Below, one piece after another: positions 29,751 through 40,767 of a DNA stretch of 64,000 nucleotides. The translations under genes and the position numbers were made by a program. The stretch is from Varibaculum prostatecancerukia. GTDB taxonomy: Bacteria; Actinomycetota; Actinomycetes; Actinomycetales; Actinomycetaceae. Numbering within the stretch: the stretch's first letter is position 1; the number at the start of each line of letters is the position of its first letter. The notes beneath the pieces were generated by a model that was not told where the DNA came from, did no database searches, and worked only from the letters and a program-made list of their open reading frames with translations. The DNA is taken from NCBI RefSeq assembly GCF_943169825.2, contig NZ_OW968402.1, positions 1,736,001 to 1,800,000 on the forward strand, read 5' to 3'.

Positions 29751-32108
29751 TTAGTCTTGGTCGGGAATTTCAATAGCTTGGGTGGAGGTATCGTCCGCAT
29801 CGCGGTGCGGTTTGCCAGCTTTTAGCCGTCCTCGTTTGAAAAGTGAGCGTTTGATTGCTGGCCGCGTGAGCTCTGCTGCTGGGAGCCGCTTAGCAGAGGA
29901 TTTTATTTTTTCTAGCACCTGCTGTTCTTTCGCAATAACTTCATCGGTTTTGCGTTCTGCCCAATCGGTGACTAAATCTTTGATTTCTTCGGTGTCAGCC
30001 GGGAGCGCGCCACGAGAGCGGGCAAAGATTTCTTGCGGAGTTGGCGGAGCCGGGCGGGTCGGCTCTGAGGACTCCCGCTCACTTGCTGTTTCACTGTCCG
30101 AGTTACCGGTGGTTTCGGGGGTGCTTTCTTCGGGGACATTTTCGTTGTTTTCTTCCCGCTCGTCCTCATGCTCACTTTCTTCATTAGCGAGAGTTTCTGG
30201 CTCATCAGCTTCAGGCAGTTCGCGCGTCTGGGGAATCTCTGTCGTTTCCTCCCCTTCCACGACTGGGGAGGCTTCTGGCGACTCACTTTCTGCCGCATCT
30301 GCGGTTGCGTTTTCTTCTTTTTCAGTGGCGGTCTGCTCGCCTTCTGCTGCGTCCGCGGCCTTAACGGTAGTATCGCTGCTCAAAGGAGTCCAGGAGCGAT
30401 AATCTTTAGCTTTTTCTTTCGCGGCTGCAAAACCTTGGCGGCTAGCGCGCACACTCGCCCTCTTGACCAAAAAGAATTTATCTACCAAATAGGCGCGGGA
30501 GTGGGGATGCAAAACCGTTCCTACCAGTGTAATTGGCGCCCAAACCAGAAATAATCCCATGGCGGCAACAGCCAATGGATGCGCCCCCCAGGCGGACATC
30601 CGTCCCGCGCCGATAGAACCGGAGCCTAAGAAACAGAACCACGCGGTCAAAAAGGTAAATAAAAGCGCTCCCACCAGGAAAGATGCTACGTGTGAAAAGA
30701 AGTCAACCCGAGCCATTACGGTATAAAACAGATATCCAACCATCAGGCTAAGTACCGCAATCAACGCCAATACCCAATATCCGGGGGTTTGGGCAGGTAG
30801 CGCCCCCAGGATGGGCACTGCCGGAATCGGGCCAGCTTTCACCTGAGTTAAAGAGCGGATAGTGCCGGTACCCTGCTGGAATCCCGGCCCCAAAATCCAG
30901 GCTAACGCCCAGGTCTGAACGGTAGGCAGATAGAGCAGTTGCGCCAACCAGATGAGGACGCCTGCCCCCAGGGATACCCCGTACAGGTCATAGATTTTAT
31001 TTACTGCCGTGATATGGGAAAACACTTGGGCAAGCACCAGAATCAAGGTGACAATCCCGAAGAACGTAAACATTTGCCATCCGGCGCGTACCCCGGAAAC
31101 TACCCAGCCAGGCACCGTCCAGGTGCTATTATTTCCGTCCCAACTGCGCTCATCGCGGTCGATTCCCAGGCGACGATTTTCCAGATCTTGTCTATAGGCA
31201 CGGTCGGGCTGGCGCATCCGCAGGATGAGAGTCCGGCTCCAAGCCGTAAAACGGTTAAAATCAGCAGCTAGACACGCTTTAGGACGGAGCAGCGAAGGCT
31301 TTTCGGTATCGAGGCGTTGATCGCGGTCAAATAGGTAAAAAGCGTAGGCAACAGCGGCAAGACCGTGTAGGAACGCCCAAAAAAACAAGCCTCCCAAACT
31401 ATAGGCTCCGCGGATTGCTAGACCCACCAGGGTGGCAATTGCCGCTTGCGCAAAAGGATAAGCCCACAGGATGGTTTTACTTTCGAGGACGAAACTATGT
31501 GCTAGGCGCCCAGCTAACCACAGGTAGGCAATCCACAGTCCCAAAGGAATCACCGATAAGGTGGCGGCTCCACCGAGGGTGCCGCTTAGGGGAACCCCGA
31601 AGCCTAATGCCCAGACGCTGGCGCCTACTGTCAGGGATTCCGTCCAGACAGTATCCACCATCCAGGGGTTGCCAGAGGTGGAAAAATACACTCCCGCACT
31701 GATCGCTAAGAAAATTATCCAGGGAAATATGCAGGTGATGAGGGCGGCGGCCACCATCCGGGGAATCCCTCGCGGAATCCTCACGGTGAGGGTGCGCCGC
31801 CCCTTTTGGGAGCTAGCTACGGTTTTGTTTCCAGCCGATTTTGCGGATACTTTCCCAGCAGGGGAAGTTTTCTGTCTTGCTAGCCGCAATTTCCCGCCTA
31901 AGGGGCTCCCCTTACCTTTCTTGGTGCCGCCGGAGCCATTCTTGACTTTGTCGGAATACTTATTTTTGCCCCCCGGACGCTCAGTTCCGGATTTTCGCGC
32001 GTTTTTCTTTTCTGGTTTAGGCGATTTTCCTACGGAGGTATAGGCGGATACTTTCCTCGCACCCGCAGGTTGCCGAGGAATCTTTGGAACTTTAGGCCGC
32101 CGTAACAT
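29751..32108 (-). CDS. PerM-like DUF6350 membrane protein
   Basis: The protein has 785 residues from ATG 32106-32108 (MLRRPKVPK). The N-terminal about 100 residues are very basic and low-complexity. A membrane domain of about eight or nine helices follows (roughly 115-585). The last about 200 residues are acidic, Glu/Ser/Thr/Pro-rich and probably disordered. Position between purH and sucD matches mycobacterial perM (Rv0955), a divisome-associated protein, and the membrane core fits DUF6350. The longer in-frame start at 32216 is rejected because its first codons lie within the sucD terminator hairpin. The division role is inferred from the mycobacterial homologue. Confidence 0.7.
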   Translation of the reverse strand: MLRRPKVPKIPRQPAGARKVSAYTSVGKSPKPEKKNARKSGTERPGGKNKYSDKVKNGSGGTKKGKGSPLGGKLRLARQKTSPAGKVSAKSAGNKTVASSQKGRRTLTVRIPRGIPRMVAAALITCIFPWIIFLAISAGVYFSTSGNPWMVDTVWTESLTVGASVWALGFGVPLSGTLGGAATLSVIPLGLWIAYLWLAGRLAHSFVLESKTILWAYPFAQAAIATLVGLAIRGAYSLGGLFFWAFLHGLAAVAYAFYLFDRDQRLDTEKPSLLRPKACLAADFNRFTAWSRTLILRMRQPDRAYRQDLENRRLGIDRDERSWDGNNSTWTVPGWVVSGVRAGWQMFTFFGIVTLILVLAQVFSHITAVNKIYDLYGVSLGAGVLIWLAQLLYLPTVQTWALAWILGPGFQQGTGTIRSLTQVKAGPIPAVPILGALPAQTPGYWVLALIAVLSLMVGYLFYTVMARVDFFSHVASFLVGALLFTFLTAWFCFLGSGSIGAGRMSAWGAHPLAVAAMGLFLVWAPITLVGTVLHPHSRAYLVDKFFLVKRASVRASRQGFAAAKEKAKDYRSWTPLSSDTTVKAADAAEGEQTATEKEENATADAAESESPEASPVVEGEETTEIPQTRELPEADEPETLANEESEHEDEREENNENVPEESTPETTGNSDSETASERESSEPTRPAPPTPQEIFARSRGALPADTEEIKDLVTDWAERKTDEVIAKEQQVLEKIKSSAKRLPAAELTRPAIKRSLFKRGRLKAGKPHRDADDTSTQAIEIPDQD

Positions 32109-32184
32109 CCCTACTATTGTCCACTTTTTCGCGGTACTGCCATTTAGGCGCACCGCGCTCAAGCCTGCCCCGCGCTGAATAATG

Positions 32185-32219
32185 GTTGTGGGGGCGGCGC
32201 TAGGCGCCGCCCCCACAAC
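32185..32219 (-). terminator. Hairpin terminator after sucD
   Basis: A perfect 16-bp GC-rich stem (GTTGTGGGGGCGGCGC with its complement) with a TAG loop. On the minus strand only CATTATT follows, so the T-run is poor. It lies 75 bases after the sucD stop. Confidence 0.65.
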
Positions 32220-32293
32220 ATTTTCAGGTATTTCAATTTTAGCTGACGTGCTGTCACCAGCGGGAGGATTAGCTAACTGGCAGCAACTGCCAT

Positions 32294-33226
32294 TTAGCTA
32301 AGCGCTTTATATGCCTCCCGCGCCAGCTCGGCAGTCTGGGAAGGAGTCTTCCCGACTTTTACGCCGTGGGCTTCCAAGGCTTCTTTCTTGGCTTGGGCAG
32401 TCCCTGCCGAACCGGAGACGATAGCGCCCGCATGCCCCATGGTTTTACCTTTAGGAGCAGTAAAGCCTGCTACATAGGCGATCACCGGTTTGGTGACATT
32501 AGCGGCGATATAGTCGGCGGCGCGTTCTTCCGCGTCTCCCCCGATCTCACCAATCATCACGATTACTTTGGTGTCGGGGTCTTTTTCAAAGGCCTCGAGA
32601 GCATCGATATGGGTGGTACCCACCACCGGGTCACCGCCAATCCCCATACAGGTGGTAAAGCCGATATCGCGGAGCTCAAACATCATCTGATAAGTCAAAG
32701 TACCGGACTTGGATACCAGTCCGATGGGACCAGAACCGGTAATATCGGCGGGGGTAATCCCCACATTGGACTGTCCCGGGGTAATGATTCCCGGACAGTT
32801 AGGGCCGATAATCCGACAGCCCTTTTCCAGGGCGGCATTTACGAACTCGGTGGAATCTTGTACCGGGATTCCCTCGGTGATCACCACGATTAGCGGCATT
32901 CCGGCCTCAACCGCCTCTAGCACCGCCCCTTTAGCGAAACGCGGGGGAACGAACACTACCGAAACATTCGCGCCCTCTTTTTCCATTGCTTCTTTTACGG
33001 TGCCAAAAACCGGTACCGAAACCGTTCCGGCTTTAATACCTTTCTTTTCTGCGGCTTCTCCCAGGGGGACGATATCGAAATCGACCGTTTGCCCTGCTTT
33101 CTTGGGGTTGGTACCCCCTACCACATTGGTACCGGCACCTAGCATTAATCGGGTGTGTTTGCGCCCCTCGGAACCGGTCATGCCCTGTACGACAATCCGG
33201 GCTGAGGAATCAAGGAATACTGACAT
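32294..33226 (-). CDS. sucD: Succinyl-CoA ligase alpha subunit
   Basis: This 310-residue subunit catalyses the phosphohistidine part of succinyl-CoA to succinate conversion in the TCA cycle. The CoA-binding Rossmann part begins [14 protein letters not shown], the conserved [11 protein letters not shown] is present, and the phosphorylated His265 is in GHAGAIVSG. The start lies 29 bases after the sucC stop, with an AAGGAGAAACC site. Confidence 0.95.
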   Translation of the reverse strand: MSVFLDSSARIVVQGMTGSEGRKHTRLMLGAGTNVVGGTNPKKAGQTVDFDIVPLGEAAEKKGIKAGTVSVPVFGTVKEAMEKEGANVSVVFVPPRFAKGAVLEAVEAGMPLIVVITEGIPVQDSTEFVNAALEKGCRIIGPNCPGIITPGQSNVGITPADITGSGPIGLVSKSGTLTYQMMFELRDIGFTTCMGIGGDPVVGTTHIDALEAFEKDPDTKVIVMIGEIGGDAEERAADYIAANVTKPVIAYVAGFTAPKGKTMGHAGAIVSGSAGTAQAKKEALEAHGVKVGKTPSQTAELAREAYKALS

Positions 33227-33255
33227 TTGGTTTCTCCTTATTCTTTTACCGATTC

Positions 33256-34422
33256 TTAACAGCCGGCAGCGAGTTTAGCTGCCTGGGCGGCACCGGCATC
33301 CATAGTTTCTACCATGGTCACCTGCTGCAGGTTCGCTTCTTCCAAAATCTTGCGACCAGCCGCCACCGCGTTACCATCTAGCCGCACCACCAGCGGCTTC
33401 GTGGCTTTATCGCCCAACATTTCGATTGCTTTCACGATTCCGGAAGCTACCTGGTCGCAGGCGGTGATTCCCCCGAATACGTTTACGAATACTGACTTGA
33501 CCTGGGGATCGCCCAGAATCACGTCCAACCCATCAGCCATCACCTGCGCGGAGGCGCCGCCCCCGATATCTAGGAAGTTGGCTGGTTTCACTCCATATTC
33601 CTCGCCCGCGTAAGCCACCACGTCCAAAGTAGACATCACTAGACCAGCGCCGTTACCAATAATCCCCACCTGACCTTCCAGGTGTACATAGTTCAAGCCT
33701 TTTTCTTTAGCTTTGGCTTCCAGAGGATCCTCGGTGCGTTTGTCTACCAACTGGTCGTGACCGGGCTGCCGGAAACGGGCATTATCATCCAAGGTTACTT
33801 TCCCGTCCAGGGCAATAATCTCGCCTTCTTCACTGGATACTAGGGGGTTTACCTCGACCAGGGTAGCATCCTCGCCCTGGTAGACATCCCAGAGCCCCTC
33901 CAGCACCGGTACGGCCTTAGCGATCAGCTCTTCATCCTCGAAACCGGCCTGTTTCAGAATGTTGCGGGCAACATCCTCGTCAATCCCAGTAACCGGCAGC
34001 GGAACTTTGGCCAGTGCCTCCGGGCGCTCTTTGGCTAGCTGCTCGATTTCCATGCCGCCTTCTTTAGAGCACATCGCCAGGTGGCGACGGTTTGAGCGGT
34101 CAAGCAAAATCGAGAAATAGTATTCGGAAGCGATATCGGCACCAGCGGCAACTAACACCCGATGCACGGTATGCCCCTTAATATCCATACCCAAGATTTC
34201 TTCGGCTTTTTCGCGGGCTTCCTGGGGACTGCGAGCGAGTTTAACCCCGCCAGCCTTTCCCCGCCCTCCTGTCTTTACCTGCGCTTTTACCACCACTAGG
34301 GGTGCAGCGAGTTTCTCGGCAGCTTTTTGCGCTTCTTCAGGAGTTTCGGCCACGATTCCGGCTAGCACGGGAACTCCGTGAGCCTCGAATAAGTCACGAG
34401 CCTGGTATTCGTAAAGGTCCAC
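33256..34422 (-). CDS. sucC: Succinyl-CoA ligase (ADP-forming) beta subunit
   Basis: The subunit has 388 residues. The N-terminal ATP-grasp domain starts [17 protein letters not shown] and contains [18 protein letters not shown]. The C-terminal domain has the conserved [16 protein letters not shown]. Two GTG codons (34428 and 34422) could start it. I prefer 34422 because the GAGAGG site is then eight bases away rather than two. It is the first gene of the sucCD unit. Confidence 0.94.
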   Translation of the reverse strand: MDLYEYQARDLFEAHGVPVLAGIVAETPEEAQKAAEKLAAPLVVVKAQVKTGGRGKAGGVKLARSPQEAREKAEEILGMDIKGHTVHRVLVAAGADIASEYYFSILLDRSNRRHLAMCSKEGGMEIEQLAKERPEALAKVPLPVTGIDEDVARNILKQAGFEDEELIAKAVPVLEGLWDVYQGEDATLVEVNPLVSSEEGEIIALDGKVTLDDNARFRQPGHDQLVDKRTEDPLEAKAKEKGLNYVHLEGQVGIIGNGAGLVMSTLDVVAYAGEEYGVKPANFLDIGGGASAQVMADGLDVILGDPQVKSVFVNVFGGITACDQVASGIVKAIEMLGDKATKPLVVRLDGNAVAAGRKILEEANLQQVTMVETMDAGAAQAAKLAAGC

Positions 34423-34738
34423 TTGCACGTCCTCTCAGTAAGTACCTCGACATCAAGATATAGGACTATAGTACCGCATATTTGCGCTTATTTCGTCACC
34501 AGAAAGTGTTCTCCCTCACGTTTGCGCTGGAACAGGGTTGGCATCAGAAAGCTCCGCGAAACCCGTACGGAAATGAAACATCAGTAACGATGAGGGCGCA
34601 GGTGGGGATTTTCTTTCCTTCGTGCACCCGCTGAGCTTTTACGCGGTCAGAAGCGAAAAAAATACCGGTTCACGGTACAGTTAAGTGACAGCCGGAACAT
34701 GCTGGACGAAAAACCAAGAAAGTGAAACGGAAATAGCT
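34423..34738. promoter_or_regulatory. Divergent intergenic region between sucC and the mrp operon
   Basis: About 316 bases without a supported gene separate two divergent operons, so promoters for both must lie here. On the minus strand TACTAT near 34465 is a possible -10 for sucC, but its -35 is poor. I see no riboswitch or clear operator. Confidence 0.4.
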
Positions 34739-37700
34739 ATGCTTTTGTGGGATCGCGCAGCCGCGCTGATCGTATGCTACTTCTTGGCGACACTGCTAAT
34801 TCCCTTTCTGGTCAAATACTTTAGGCAGCGCACTTTTTACATCGCCGCCCTCATGCCCCTGGGAGCCTTAATCTGGACGCTATCGCACACCCGGCAGGCT
34901 TTCGGCACGGGATCGCAAGGATTGGCTGACTTTTATCAATGGTCAAGTGCGCTAGATTTGGAAATAGGATTTCGCCTAACCGGCCTATCATGGCTGATGC
35001 TGACAGTAATTAACCTGGTTGGCGCTTTGATCTTGGTGTATTGTGCGCAATATTTCTCTGAAAATTCTCCGCGCCTTCGTCAATTTATCGCAGCTTTCCT
35101 AGGTTTTGCCGCCTCGATGTCAGGTCTGGTCTTAGCAGATCACACCATGACCCTCTATTTCTTTTGGGAAATCACCACTTTCAGTTCCTTTATTTTGATT
35201 GGTCACGAGGCTGAGGAACGTGCCTCTCGCGCTGCCGCTCGCCAAGCGATTTTGGTGACCACCACCGGTTCTTTAAGCATGTTCGCCGGTTTCGTGATTT
35301 TAGGAATCATGCCCGGAGGCTCCTTTAGAATCAGCGAACTGTTAACCGTACTCTCTTCCCCTACCGCCCTGGGCACTCCCGTCGAGCCGGTGGCAGCTAT
35401 CAGCGGATTAGCGTTAATTCTTTTTGCGGCAGTTACCAAATCGGCGATTTTCCCAACCCACTTTTGGCTCCCCTCCGCGATGGCTGCCCCCACCCCGGTC
35501 TCGGCTTTCCTGCACGCTGCCGCGATGGTTAAAGCTGGTATCTACCTACTTGCCCGTTTTGCACCCGCCTTTGCCAGTTTCCCCGGACTTACCTGGGCAA
35601 TCGTAGGTTTAGGGGGATTCACCATGCTGCTAGGTGGATACTCCGCACTGCGGCAAACCGACCTAAAACTGGTGTTAGCTTTCGGTACCGTATCTCAGCT
35701 GGGATTCCTGACTATGCTAATTGGCTCAGGGAACCCCCAACTTTACTTGGCGGGACTGTGCGTTTTGGCTGCACATTCCACCTTCAAATCCGGATTGTTC
35801 CTAACTACGGGTACTATTGAAAAACAGACCGGCACCCGCGAGTTTCCCAGCCTGTGCGGGCTGGGGGAACGTTCCCGGAAACTGGCCATTTGCGCTCTCG
35901 CGGGGATTCTATCTATGTCCGGAATCCCGATCACCAGCGGATACCTCGGAAAAGAGCACACCATTACCGCTCTTCTAGGTGCAGGACGCGACCTTGAATC
36001 CGGGGTGATTCTGGCGGTCCTGATTGCCGGATCTGCCCTCACCTTCGCTTACTCGCTGCGTTATTTTTGGGGAGCCTTTAGCCATAAACATGACCGGCAG
36101 GGAACTTGTCCCCATCGCCAAAAACTGCGGGCAACCGGTAAAACTCTGACCATCATTCCCGGCGTACTTACCGGACTTTCGTTGTGCCTGGGGTTCCTGC
36201 CCGGTGTCCTTGACGGTTTTCTGGGGCAAACCGCTGTGCAAATCTACGGGAAAAATCCGGGTCATCTGCATCTTTGGTCAGGGATACTCCCCGGTTTAGT
36301 GACCGCGCTGATCCTGATTGCAGGAGGTTGGTTGTTCTGGAGTCGCGCCCGCCTGGCACGCTTGCAACGCCGTCTAGCCTTCTCGCCGCGTTGGGGCGCC
36401 CAAGGTATTTATTCGCGCACTATCCGCAGCCTAGAAAGTGGCGCCTCCTGGGTGACTGGCAAGGTACAAACCGGATCCCTACCTACTGATCTTTCGGTGA
36501 TATTTACCGTTGCGGTGTTGGCAGGAGCAGTATGCATGCTAGGGATTTCCGATATGCATCGCTGGCATTTCGCCGATTCCTTCGGGCAAGCATTCATCTG
36601 TTTTGCCCTTATCGGAATGGCCGCTATCTGCGTAGTTGCTCAACGTCGCCTAAATGCTGTGCTGGCACTTTCGGCTTGTGGAGCCGCAGTTGCCGCAGTT
36701 TTCGTTCTCCAGGGCGCTCCTGACTTAGCGCTAACTCAACTGGTAGTCGAAGCGGTCACTTTGACTCTTTTCTTGCTGGTACTGCGGCGCCTACCCGCAC
36801 GTTTTTCTCGCCGCCTCAGCCGCTGGGCGCCCGGGTACCGGCTTCTAATGGCCGCTGCCTGCGGAGTGGGCGTAGTGCTATTAGGGCTATCCACCGCCTC
36901 TGCCCGGATTCATGAACCGGTCTCCAACCTGGTAACTACCGAGGGTAGCATTTTTGCGGGCGGTCAAAACCTGGTCAATATCTTGCTGGTGGACGTGCGA
37001 GCCTGGGATACCGTGGGGGAACTGTCGGTACTGCTAGTTGCCGCCACCGGGGTTACCGCCCTCATCTACCTGCGAGGATTATCTACTGCGCTCGCTGACT
37101 CCCAACGCGCTCGCCGATACCGACTATTGGCGAGGGCGCGCAAACGGCGGGGTCGCTTAAAGGAAACTTCTGCCGCCCCCCAGCAAACCTGGCTAGCCGT
37201 CGCCACTTTAATCAATCCGCGCCGCCGCTCTATTTTGCTGGAGGTTTCCACCCGAATCCTCTTCGATACTTTGCTACTGGTATCGGTATGGCTACTGTTT
37301 ATTGGACACAACCACCCTGGTGGAGGCTTTATCGGTGGCATGGTTGCCGGTATTGCTATCACTATCCGTTATTTTGCAGGAGGGCGTTTTGAACTGCTGG
37401 AGGCAGTCCCGGCGCGTCCGGGCGGAGTGATCGCTATCGGAATGACTACTGCGGTAGTTAGCGCCCTAGTCCCCCTGGCCTTTGGCTACACCATTTTGCA
37501 AAGCGTGGAGGCTCACCTTGATTTAGGGATCTTAGGGGATTTGCACTTTACTTCTGCAATGGGGCTAGATATTGGGGTATATCTGCTGGTTATCGGGGTG
37601 GTGCTTGATTTGCTGCAGTCCTTAGGATCCGAGATTGACCGGCAGGGCGAATCTGCGGGACACCAGTTGCCGGAAATTGATATTACCGGGCGCGAAGATC

Positions 37701-37828
37701 CAGCGGATCAGCCGCCAGGCTTTAGGGACGCTAAGGGCGAGACCTCAGTTTCGTCCTCCGCGAGCGAAGGAACAAAGCTCACTCCAGAACTAAGTTCCCT
37801 CTCTGAACCTCGGGAGGCACAACGATGA
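34739..37828 (+). CDS. mrpA: Mrp Na+/H+ antiporter subunit A with fused subunit B domain
   Basis: The protein has 1029 residues from ATG 34739 (MLLWDRAAAL). The MrpA core, related to NuoL, contains YFFWEITTFSSFILIGHE and HFWLPSAMAAPTPVSAFLHAA. After about residue 830 comes an MrpB domain with STRILFDTLLLVSVWLL and GHNHPGGGFIGG. A hydrophilic tail of about 60 residues follows. No separate mrpB exists in the operon, so the A and B subunits are fused. The longer in-frame start at 34685 lacks a family-like N-terminus. It overlaps mrpC by four bases. Confidence 0.9.
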   Translation: MLLWDRAAALIVCYFLATLLIPFLVKYFRQRTFYIAALMPLGALIWTLSHTRQAFGTGSQGLADFYQWSSALDLEIGFRLTGLSWLMLTVINLVGALILVYCAQYFSENSPRLRQFIAAFLGFAASMSGLVLADHTMTLYFFWEITTFSSFILIGHEAEERASRAAARQAILVTTTGSLSMFAGFVILGIMPGGSFRISELLTVLSSPTALGTPVEPVAAISGLALILFAAVTKSAIFPTHFWLPSAMAAPTPVSAFLHAAAMVKAGIYLLARFAPAFASFPGLTWAIVGLGGFTMLLGGYSALRQTDLKLVLAFGTVSQLGFLTMLIGSGNPQLYLAGLCVLAAHSTFKSGLFLTTGTIEKQTGTREFPSLCGLGERSRKLAICALAGILSMSGIPITSGYLGKEHTITALLGAGRDLESGVILAVLIAGSALTFAYSLRYFWGAFSHKHDRQGTCPHRQKLRATGKTLTIIPGVLTGLSLCLGFLPGVLDGFLGQTAVQIYGKNPGHLHLWSGILPGLVTALILIAGGWLFWSRARLARLQRRLAFSPRWGAQGIYSRTIRSLESGASWVTGKVQTGSLPTDLSVIFTVAVLAGAVCMLGISDMHRWHFADSFGQAFICFALIGMAAICVVAQRRLNAVLALSACGAAVAAVFVLQGAPDLALTQLVVEAVTLTLFLLVLRRLPARFSRRLSRWAPGYRLLMAAACGVGVVLLGLSTASARIHEPVSNLVTTEGSIFAGGQNLVNILLVDVRAWDTVGELSVLLVAATGVTALIYLRGLSTALADSQRARRYRLLARARKRRGRLKETSAAPQQTWLAVATLINPRRRSILLEVSTRILFDTLLLVSVWLLFIGHNHPGGGFIGGMVAGIAITIRYFAGGRFELLEAVPARPGGVIAIGMTTAVVSALVPLAFGYTILQSVEAHLDLGILGDLHFTSAMGLDIGVYLLVIGVVLDLLQSLGSEIDRQGESAGHQLPEIDITGREDPADQPPGFRDAKGETSVSSSASEGTKLTPELSSLSEPREAQR

Positions 37829-38253
37829 GTGTTTCTTTATGTCTACTTTTAGCTGCCGGCTTCCTGGTTGCCTGCGGGGTTTACTTGGTCACTGAACGCA
37901 CTTTGACCCGCATAGTTATCGGATTAGGGCTGCTGGGCAACGGGATTAACTTATTTCTGCTTTCCCAGGGCGGTGCGGCCGGGACCGCCCCGATTCTAGG
38001 AACTGCCCTTTCAAAAATGTCCGATCCGCTCCCCCAGGGAATGATTCTGACTGCGATTGTGCTTTCTATGGCCACTACCGCCTTCGGTCTGGCGCTTGCC
38101 TATCGCTCCTGGCGACTGTCGGGGCATGACGAAGTTACCGATGACCTGGAAGATAGGCGGCTGGCAAAGAAAGTGGGCGATACCGAGCGTTTCTTGCGCC
38201 TAGATTTGGATGAACTCGACAAGAGCCACGGACGTAAAAGGAGGGAGCTGTGA
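37825..38253 (+). CDS. mrpC: Mrp Na+/H+ antiporter subunit C
   Basis: This 142-residue NuoK-like subunit has three helices and a hydrophilic 35-residue C-terminal tail. The family pattern GLGLLGNGINLFLLS and DPLPQGMILTAIVLSMA (the latter with the conserved Pro-Gln-Ala/Gly-Leu/Met segment) is clear. It overlaps mrpA (ATGA) and mrpD (GTGA), so translation is coupled. Confidence 0.92.
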   Translation: MSVSLCLLLAAGFLVACGVYLVTERTLTRIVIGLGLLGNGINLFLLSQGGAAGTAPILGTALSKMSDPLPQGMILTAIVLSMATTAFGLALAYRSWRLSGHDEVTDDLEDRRLAKKVGDTERFLRLDLDELDKSHGRKRREL

Positions 38254-39962
38254 ACTTTCTGTTGGCACTGCCAGTGCTCCTCCCCCTATTAGCGGCAGCT
38301 TTAACCTTAGGATTGGGACGCCACTATCGCACCCAGTCAGTAGTTGCCTTCACCACCCTGACTGCTTCCCTGGTAGTTGCCATCATGATTTTGGTGTTTT
38401 CCGACGAGGCAACCCTGGTTCTGGATGTCGGTTCGTGGGCGGCTCCAATCGGGATTTCCCTGGTTGGTGACCGTCTAGCTGCGATAATGCTGTGTACTTC
38501 CCTGGTGGTGATGGTGGCGGTACTGGCCTATTCCCTTGCAGAAGGCACTGTCCACGAGTCAGAAGATATCCCTACCCCAATTTTTCACCCCACCTACCTG
38601 GTGCTATGTGCCGGAGTTAATAACGCGTTCCTCACCGGCGATATGTTTAACCTGTACGTGGGGGTAGAAATCCTGCTCACCTCCTCTTTCGTCCTGATCA
38701 CTCTGGGAGGCACCCGAGATCGGATTCGTTCCGGTACCGTCTATGTGGCGGTATCGATGGTGGGGTCAGCGGTTTTCCTGATTGCCCTGGCTGCTCTCTA
38801 TGGCGCCTGCGGCACTATGAATATGGCACAGCTGTCTATGCGGCTAACCGAAATCGACCCGGCAGTCGCTATGCTGATCCAAACGCTATTCCTGGTGGGT
38901 TTTGGTTTGAAGGCGGCGGTTTTCCCGCTTTCGGCTTGGCTTCCGGACTCTTACCCTACGGCTCCCGCGCCGATTACCGCAGTATTTGCGGGTTTGCTTA
39001 CCAAAGTCGGGGTGTATGCAATTATCCGGATGCAGGTACTGATTTTCCCGGAGTCACCGGTGGATATAGTGCTAGCAGTGGTGGGGATTCTCACCATGAT
39101 TGTGGGGATTTTGGGGGCAGTGGCTCAAGACGATATTAAACGGCTGCTTTCTTTTACCTTGGTTTCCCATATTGGTTTTATGATCTGGGGGATTTCCCTG
39201 GCCAATACCCTGGGGGTGGCTTCGGCTATCTTTTACGCCGTCCACCATATTTTGGTGCAAACCACTTTGTTCCTGGTGGCAGGGATGATGGAGAAGGTGG
39301 GCGGCTCCACCTCGCTACGCCGTCTGCACTCTCTGGCAAAAATTTCCCCGCTACTAGCCGTCTGGTATTTAATTCCGGCTTTCAATCTGGTGGGTTTCCC
39401 GCCTTTGACCGGATTTTTGGGCAAACTTGGTTTGGCGGAGGCCACGGCGGCGCGTAACACTCCCCTGGCTTGGGCGCTGCTGGCTGCGGGGCTGATTGCT
39501 TCGCTGCTCACCCTATATGTGGTGGTGAAAATCTGGCTGCAAACTTTCTGGCAGGGACGTGAATCTGCGCAAGAAAGTGGCGGCGAAGAAGAGGAAGCGG
39601 TCGACACTTTTGAAACTGCCTCCCGGATTCCGCGGGGAGTATGGACAGCAACTGGTTTCCTAACTGCAGTAACGATCGGTATGTCGGTTTTTGCCGGTCC
39701 GGTCTATACCTTTACTGAACGCGCCACGATTTCTATGTCACGGGCTGAATATCAACGCGCGATTCTCGGCGAGGACGGACGCGGACACGGAATCTCAAAA
39801 ATTGCTGCTGGGCTCCCGGAAGATTTAGTTGCTGAGGTGGGAAGTCAAAATACTCCCTCGGGAGCAAAGACCAGTGCGCACGACTTTGTTCTCGATACGT
39901 TTTCGCTGGTTCCAACGGATTTTAGCGGATCCGCCATGATGAGGGGAGGTAGCGATGACTAA
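38250..39962 (+). CDS. mrpD: Mrp Na+/H+ antiporter subunit D
   Basis: This 570-residue NuoM/N-like channel subunit has about 14 helices and starts at GTG. Conserved segments include TGDMFNLYVGVEILLTSSF with the key Glu, LKAAVFPLSAWLPDSYP with the key Lys, and PITAVFAGLLTKVGVYA. The last about 60 residues form a hydrophilic tail not usual in MrpD. It overlaps the mrpE start by eight bases. Confidence 0.92.
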   Translation: MNFLLALPVLLPLLAAALTLGLGRHYRTQSVVAFTTLTASLVVAIMILVFSDEATLVLDVGSWAAPIGISLVGDRLAAIMLCTSLVVMVAVLAYSLAEGTVHESEDIPTPIFHPTYLVLCAGVNNAFLTGDMFNLYVGVEILLTSSFVLITLGGTRDRIRSGTVYVAVSMVGSAVFLIALAALYGACGTMNMAQLSMRLTEIDPAVAMLIQTLFLVGFGLKAAVFPLSAWLPDSYPTAPAPITAVFAGLLTKVGVYAIIRMQVLIFPESPVDIVLAVVGILTMIVGILGAVAQDDIKRLLSFTLVSHIGFMIWGISLANTLGVASAIFYAVHHILVQTTLFLVAGMMEKVGGSTSLRRLHSLAKISPLLAVWYLIPAFNLVGFPPLTGFLGKLGLAEATAARNTPLAWALLAAGLIASLLTLYVVVKIWLQTFWQGRESAQESGGEEEEAVDTFETASRIPRGVWTATGFLTAVTIGMSVFAGPVYTFTERATISMSRAEYQRAILGEDGRGHGISKIAAGLPEDLVAEVGSQNTPSGAKTSAHDFVLDTFSLVPTDFSGSAMMRGGSDD

Positions 39963-40767
39963 CGAAAAAACGGACAGGTCTGACAAAGGAAACGCAGCTC
40001 CGGCAGATTCCCCGGAGAAGATTGCGCAAGTGCTAACAGATTCTGTTGACGAGCGGAACAAGCGAGAGGGATTGGAAGAAACCCCCGCCAGCGCCAGGTC
40101 GCAACGCCCTGGTCTAAAACAGCGTTTGCGAACACTGCCTCGCCGCTGCTCCTTGGGGATGACTACCTGGCTGTTTGTAGTGTGGCTATTGCTGATTCGG
40201 GATCTTTCAGCGGTTTCGATTTGTGGCGGTTTACTGCTTGCGGTAGCACTGCAAACATTTTCCCCGATGCCACACGTCAATCCGGTCAAGCGTTTTCGCC
40301 CTCTGCGAGTAACTTGGCTGATTCTGCGGTTTGCCTGGGATTTGCTGGCTTCGGCTTTCCAGGTGGCTTATGTGGTTTTGCGCAGCAAACCGGCTCGTCC
40401 CCAGATGATTGAAGTGGAGATGGTGACCCGCTCAGAGTTTTATTTGACTATGGCGTCGGCAATGACTTGCCTGGTGCCCGGGTCTTTAGTGGTACGAGCC
40501 CAAATAAATCCTTCGCGCGTAGTTTTGCACGTGTTGGACGGACAACTTTCGGGAGGAGCACGGGGAGTAGAGAAATCTTTGCACGCCCTCGAAATGAGAA
40601 TTGTAAAAGCCCTGGGTAGCCGGGCAGAGATTCGTGAGGCCGAGGAACGTTTGCAAAGCTATGAACAGCTAGTTGCGGAGGGGAAAATCCCCTATTCGGG
40701 CAGGAGTCCTTACCTACCCGCGGATATACCCCAGCAACCTGCTAGCGAAGGGAGGCAATCGCTATGA
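39955..40767 (+). CDS. mrpE: Mrp Na+/H+ antiporter subunit E
   Basis: The protein has 270 residues, longer than the usual 160 or so. Residues 1-60 form a charged cytoplasmic extension. The MrpE core at 60-215 contains two membrane segments, RFAWDLLASAFQVAYVVL and TRSEFYLTMASAMTCLVPGS. A charged, helical tail of about 55 residues follows. The terminal subunit of the mrp complex; it overlaps mrpF by four bases. Confidence 0.85.
   Translation: MTNEKTDRSDKGNAAPADSPEKIAQVLTDSVDERNKREGLEETPASARSQRPGLKQRLRTLPRRCSLGMTTWLFVVWLLLIRDLSAVSICGGLLLAVALQTFSPMPHVNPVKRFRPLRVTWLILRFAWDLLASAFQVAYVVLRSKPARPQMIEVEMVTRSEFYLTMASAMTCLVPGSLVVRAQINPSRVVLHVLDGQLSGGARGVEKSLHALEMRIVKALGSRAEIREAEERLQSYEQLVAEGKIPYSGRSPYLPADIPQQPASEGRQSL

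Noticed and set aside
32109-32216. Longer start of the PerM-like protein
   Set aside because: Its first codons lie within the perfect terminator hairpin of sucD.
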